This document shows, piece after piece, positions 5,496 through 5,587 of a DNA stretch of 5,587 bases. How positions within the stretch are numbered: position 1 is the first letter of the stretch; every line of letters begins with the position of its first letter. The notes beneath the pieces were generated by a model. The model was not told the DNA's origin, searched no databases, and was given only the letters and a program-made list of their open reading frames with translations. The position numbers and the translations under genes were made by a program. The DNA comes from an uncultured Pseudorhodoferax sp. (lineage in GTDB: Bacteria; Pseudomonadota; Gammaproteobacteria; Burkholderiales; Burkholderiaceae), in contig CAJYRH010000633.1 in the NCBI GenBank assembly GCA_913776795.1, positions 1 through 5,587 of the forward strand. The letters are read 5' to 3'.

Positions 5496-5587
5496 ATGGA
5501 CTCCCAACAATCCCGCGTGCTCGTACAGCTGCGCGACATGATCCTGAAGGGCGAATTCGGCCCTGGCGAGCGCCTGGCCGAGATTCC
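5496..5587 (+). CDS. GntR-family transcriptional regulator (partial, N-terminus only)
   Basis: Thirty codons are visible before the right edge. LRDMILKGEFGPGERLAEI (12-30) is the first helix and PGERL turn of a GntR winged-helix DNA-binding domain; the spacing most resembles the FadR/FCD branch that often controls catabolic operons. The effector domain is outside the window, so the subfamily and ligand remain open. The ATG at 5496 has GAGG eight bases upstream. The gene diverges from the oxygenase operon across a 280-bp region containing repeated TGCATGCA palindromes, so it is the likely local regulator and probably represses both promoters until an operon substrate or intermediate binds. That role is inferred from position. 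Confidence 0.85.
   Translation, partial: MDSQQSRVLVQLRDMILKGEFGPGERLAEI

Overview
The window looks like a chromosomal or accessory catabolic locus from a high-GC betaproteobacterium. Comamonadaceae/Burkholderiales is my best guess, from the GC-rich third codon positions, the gene families and a repeat-like spacer. This placement is inference from general appearance, because no rRNA or other taxonomic marker is present. Only about 280 bp (5216-5495) is clearly less GC-rich, and that stretch is the regulatory region between two divergent transcription units.

Layout. Five genes run leftward on the minus strand as one apparent operon. In transcription order they are: a phthalate-dioxygenase-type Rieske oxygenase (5215-3890); a glutamine-synthetase-family enzyme that is probably a gamma-glutamyl-amine ligase (3878-2430); a putidaredoxin/adrenodoxin-type [2Fe-2S] ferredoxin (2244-1921); a putidaredoxin-reductase-type FAD/NADH oxidoreductase (1921-674); and the first 217 residues of a LivK-type periplasmic substrate-binding protein (651 to the left edge). 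The junctions are tight (11 bp, TGATG overlap, 22 bp), except for a 185-bp spacer between the ligase and ferredoxin genes that looks like an inserted intergenic repeat. On the right edge, a GntR-family regulator starts on the plus strand at 5496 and is cut off after 30 codons.

How the genes may work together. The reductase, ferredoxin and oxygenase make a complete three-component NADH-to-oxygenase electron chain, with the same component types as dicamba O-demethylase. The ligase lies between the oxygenase and its redox partners, retains all six metal ligands of glutamine synthetase, and lacks the ammonium-site glutamate. The gene set therefore suggests uptake of an unknown small molecule, possibly its gamma-glutamylation at an amine, and Rieske hydroxylation or dealkylation. 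The substrate cannot be read from sequence.

Regulation. The divergent region carries a sigma70-like promoter for the operon (TTGACA-16-GACAAT), with a perfect 16-bp palindrome at its predicted start site, and a TACAAT -10 element for the regulator gene. The octamer TGCATGCA occurs three times here, with centres 147 and 75 bp apart (about 14 and 7 helical turns). It is the best candidate for the operator of the GntR protein. I found no CRISPR array, tRNA, rRNA, insertion sequence or intrinsic terminator.
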